The notes under the pieces: generated by a model | What the model was told of the DNA's origin: nothing | The model's database searches: none | Seen by the model: only the letters and a program-made list of their open reading frames with translations | Shown here: positions 63,161 to 64,000 of the stretch, piece by piece | Layout of the letters: each line of letters starts with the position of its first letter | Position numbering within the stretch: the first letter of the stretch is position 1 | NCBI RefSeq assembly: GCF_021134715.1 | Contig: NC_060017.1 | Span: 2,666,001 to 2,730,000 of the forward strand | DNA: 64,000 nt | Direction: 5' to 3' | DNA from: Daphnia pulex | Lineage: Eukaryota; Arthropoda; Branchiopoda; Diplostraca; Daphniidae | Translations under genes and position numbers: made by a program

Positions 63161-64000
63161 AGCTTGACATTTCAAACTTTATGACATATTTTTTCTCTCT
63201 CTCCAAAAAGATGAAAGCAGCTGCTGCTTCTGCACTTGTGTGAATAGAATAGTTCAATTGACTTTGTCCAGTGCGAAAGAAGTGCCTTGCTTGTTAGCGC
63301 TCATCTTCTGTATTGTTCGCGTAGATACAGTCATACGTCATGTGTGAGAAGCCATACACAAGACGGTTGAGTCATCATATAATACCCTCGGATTTGATGT
63401 AATTCATGTCAGGCTACATATTCTACGAAGATGTCGCTATTGGGCGACGTCGTCATGGGAGATCCTTTAGAGTTGGAAAATATTTTGAGATAAAAGAAAG
63501 ATAATATAACGCTTTCATCGTGTCCTATATTTATATGTTGCCAGCAAGCCTTTGTCCATAAAGCACTGGTTCACTATGTAGTCCAACACATTCACGACCG
63601 CCTATAAAATATAAAATAGTAATTACAAGGCTGAGGGGATGCAATAAAGGGAAAGAGGGCGCGTCTGGGCGCATCGCGGAAACCCAATTTAATGGCCTAA
63701 CAACCGACTTGAGCTGCTACCGACGCTATAGGGCGACATCCGCGGACGAGGAGCCGAATAAGCCGGCCGACATCTATATATATTATCTTAACACACAGCC
63801 CGGCAGCCGAGAGAGAATACATAGTGGAGTGCTGCTGTGCCGTGCTGACTGGCGACGATGGACTTTGGGCGTTGAGACGTTCATTGGCTCGGACTAGCAG
63901 TCTATTAGGCCCCCCATCGTCTAAATAGAGTTCCAAATTGGAAGGCACAGCAGCAGCGATGGATGGAGAGAGAAAGAAAATAAGAAGAGACACAAAACAA

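Larger units (their letters stand above)
52751..64000. other. Vsx upstream region, no supported coding sequence
   Basis: More than 11 kb without a convincing exon on either strand. It carries simple repeats (TTC run 54598-54618, GA run 57993-58014), a perfect 11-bp hairpin at 60888-60923, an inverted partial copy of the intronic repeat at 62591-62749 and a tRNA-like relic near 63104-63160. Open frames of up to about 110 codons are present but low-complexity or featureless. It may hold distal regulatory DNA for Vsx or for a gene beyond the window. Confidence 0.5.

Overview
The window looks like nuclear DNA from a small-genome crustacean, most likely a water flea (Daphnia or a close relative). 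The coding exons are separated by many 60-100 bp GT-AG introns. The proteins match arthropod families, and a visual opsin of the arthropod short-wavelength class sits beside ordinary housekeeping genes. The species call is an inference from this style and content; no database search was possible. I rebuilt the gene models by hand by joining exons with consistent splice phase and comparing them with remembered family motifs.

Layout, left to right. (1) 1.2-23.0 kb is a dense block of eight genes: BCDIN3D-type RNA 5'-phosphate methyltransferase (-), SLC66A2/PQLC1 PQ-loop membrane protein (+), a secreted M28 zinc peptidase (-) with an in-frame stop, a 2-O-sulfotransferase of the UST/HS2ST/pipe family (+), a protein with a USPL1-like zinc knuckle (-), chaperonin subunit CCT3 (-), a UV/short-wavelength-type opsin (+) and peroxin PEX13 (-). 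Strands mostly alternate, giving head-to-head and tail-to-tail pairs. (2) 23.0-28.0 kb is gene-poor. (3) 28.0-52.3 kb is one large gene on the minus strand, a Vsx-type paired-like homeobox gene (homeodomain + CVC + OAR, 649 aa). It has two very large introns (about 14.8 and 7.0 kb), in sharp contrast with its neighbours. (4) 52.3-64.0 kb is upstream of Vsx, with no convincing coding region.

The genes do not form an operon or pathway. The opsin and Vsx are both linked to photoreception or eye development in other animals, but their proximity may be chance.

Most notable non-genic structure: an inverted duplication of about 100 bp that places the same GATGAC-repeat promoter block upstream of both divergent genes at 3.3 and 4.9 kb, each copy with a CTCF-like motif; a tandem array of about 0.66-kb units inside Vsx intron 3 with an inverted partial copy 23 kb away; a pair of diverged blocks of about 130 bp flanking that array; and an opsin promoter with a recognisable RCSI/P3 site and TATA box. 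No prokaryotic features, CRISPR, rRNA or convincing tRNA genes were seen.
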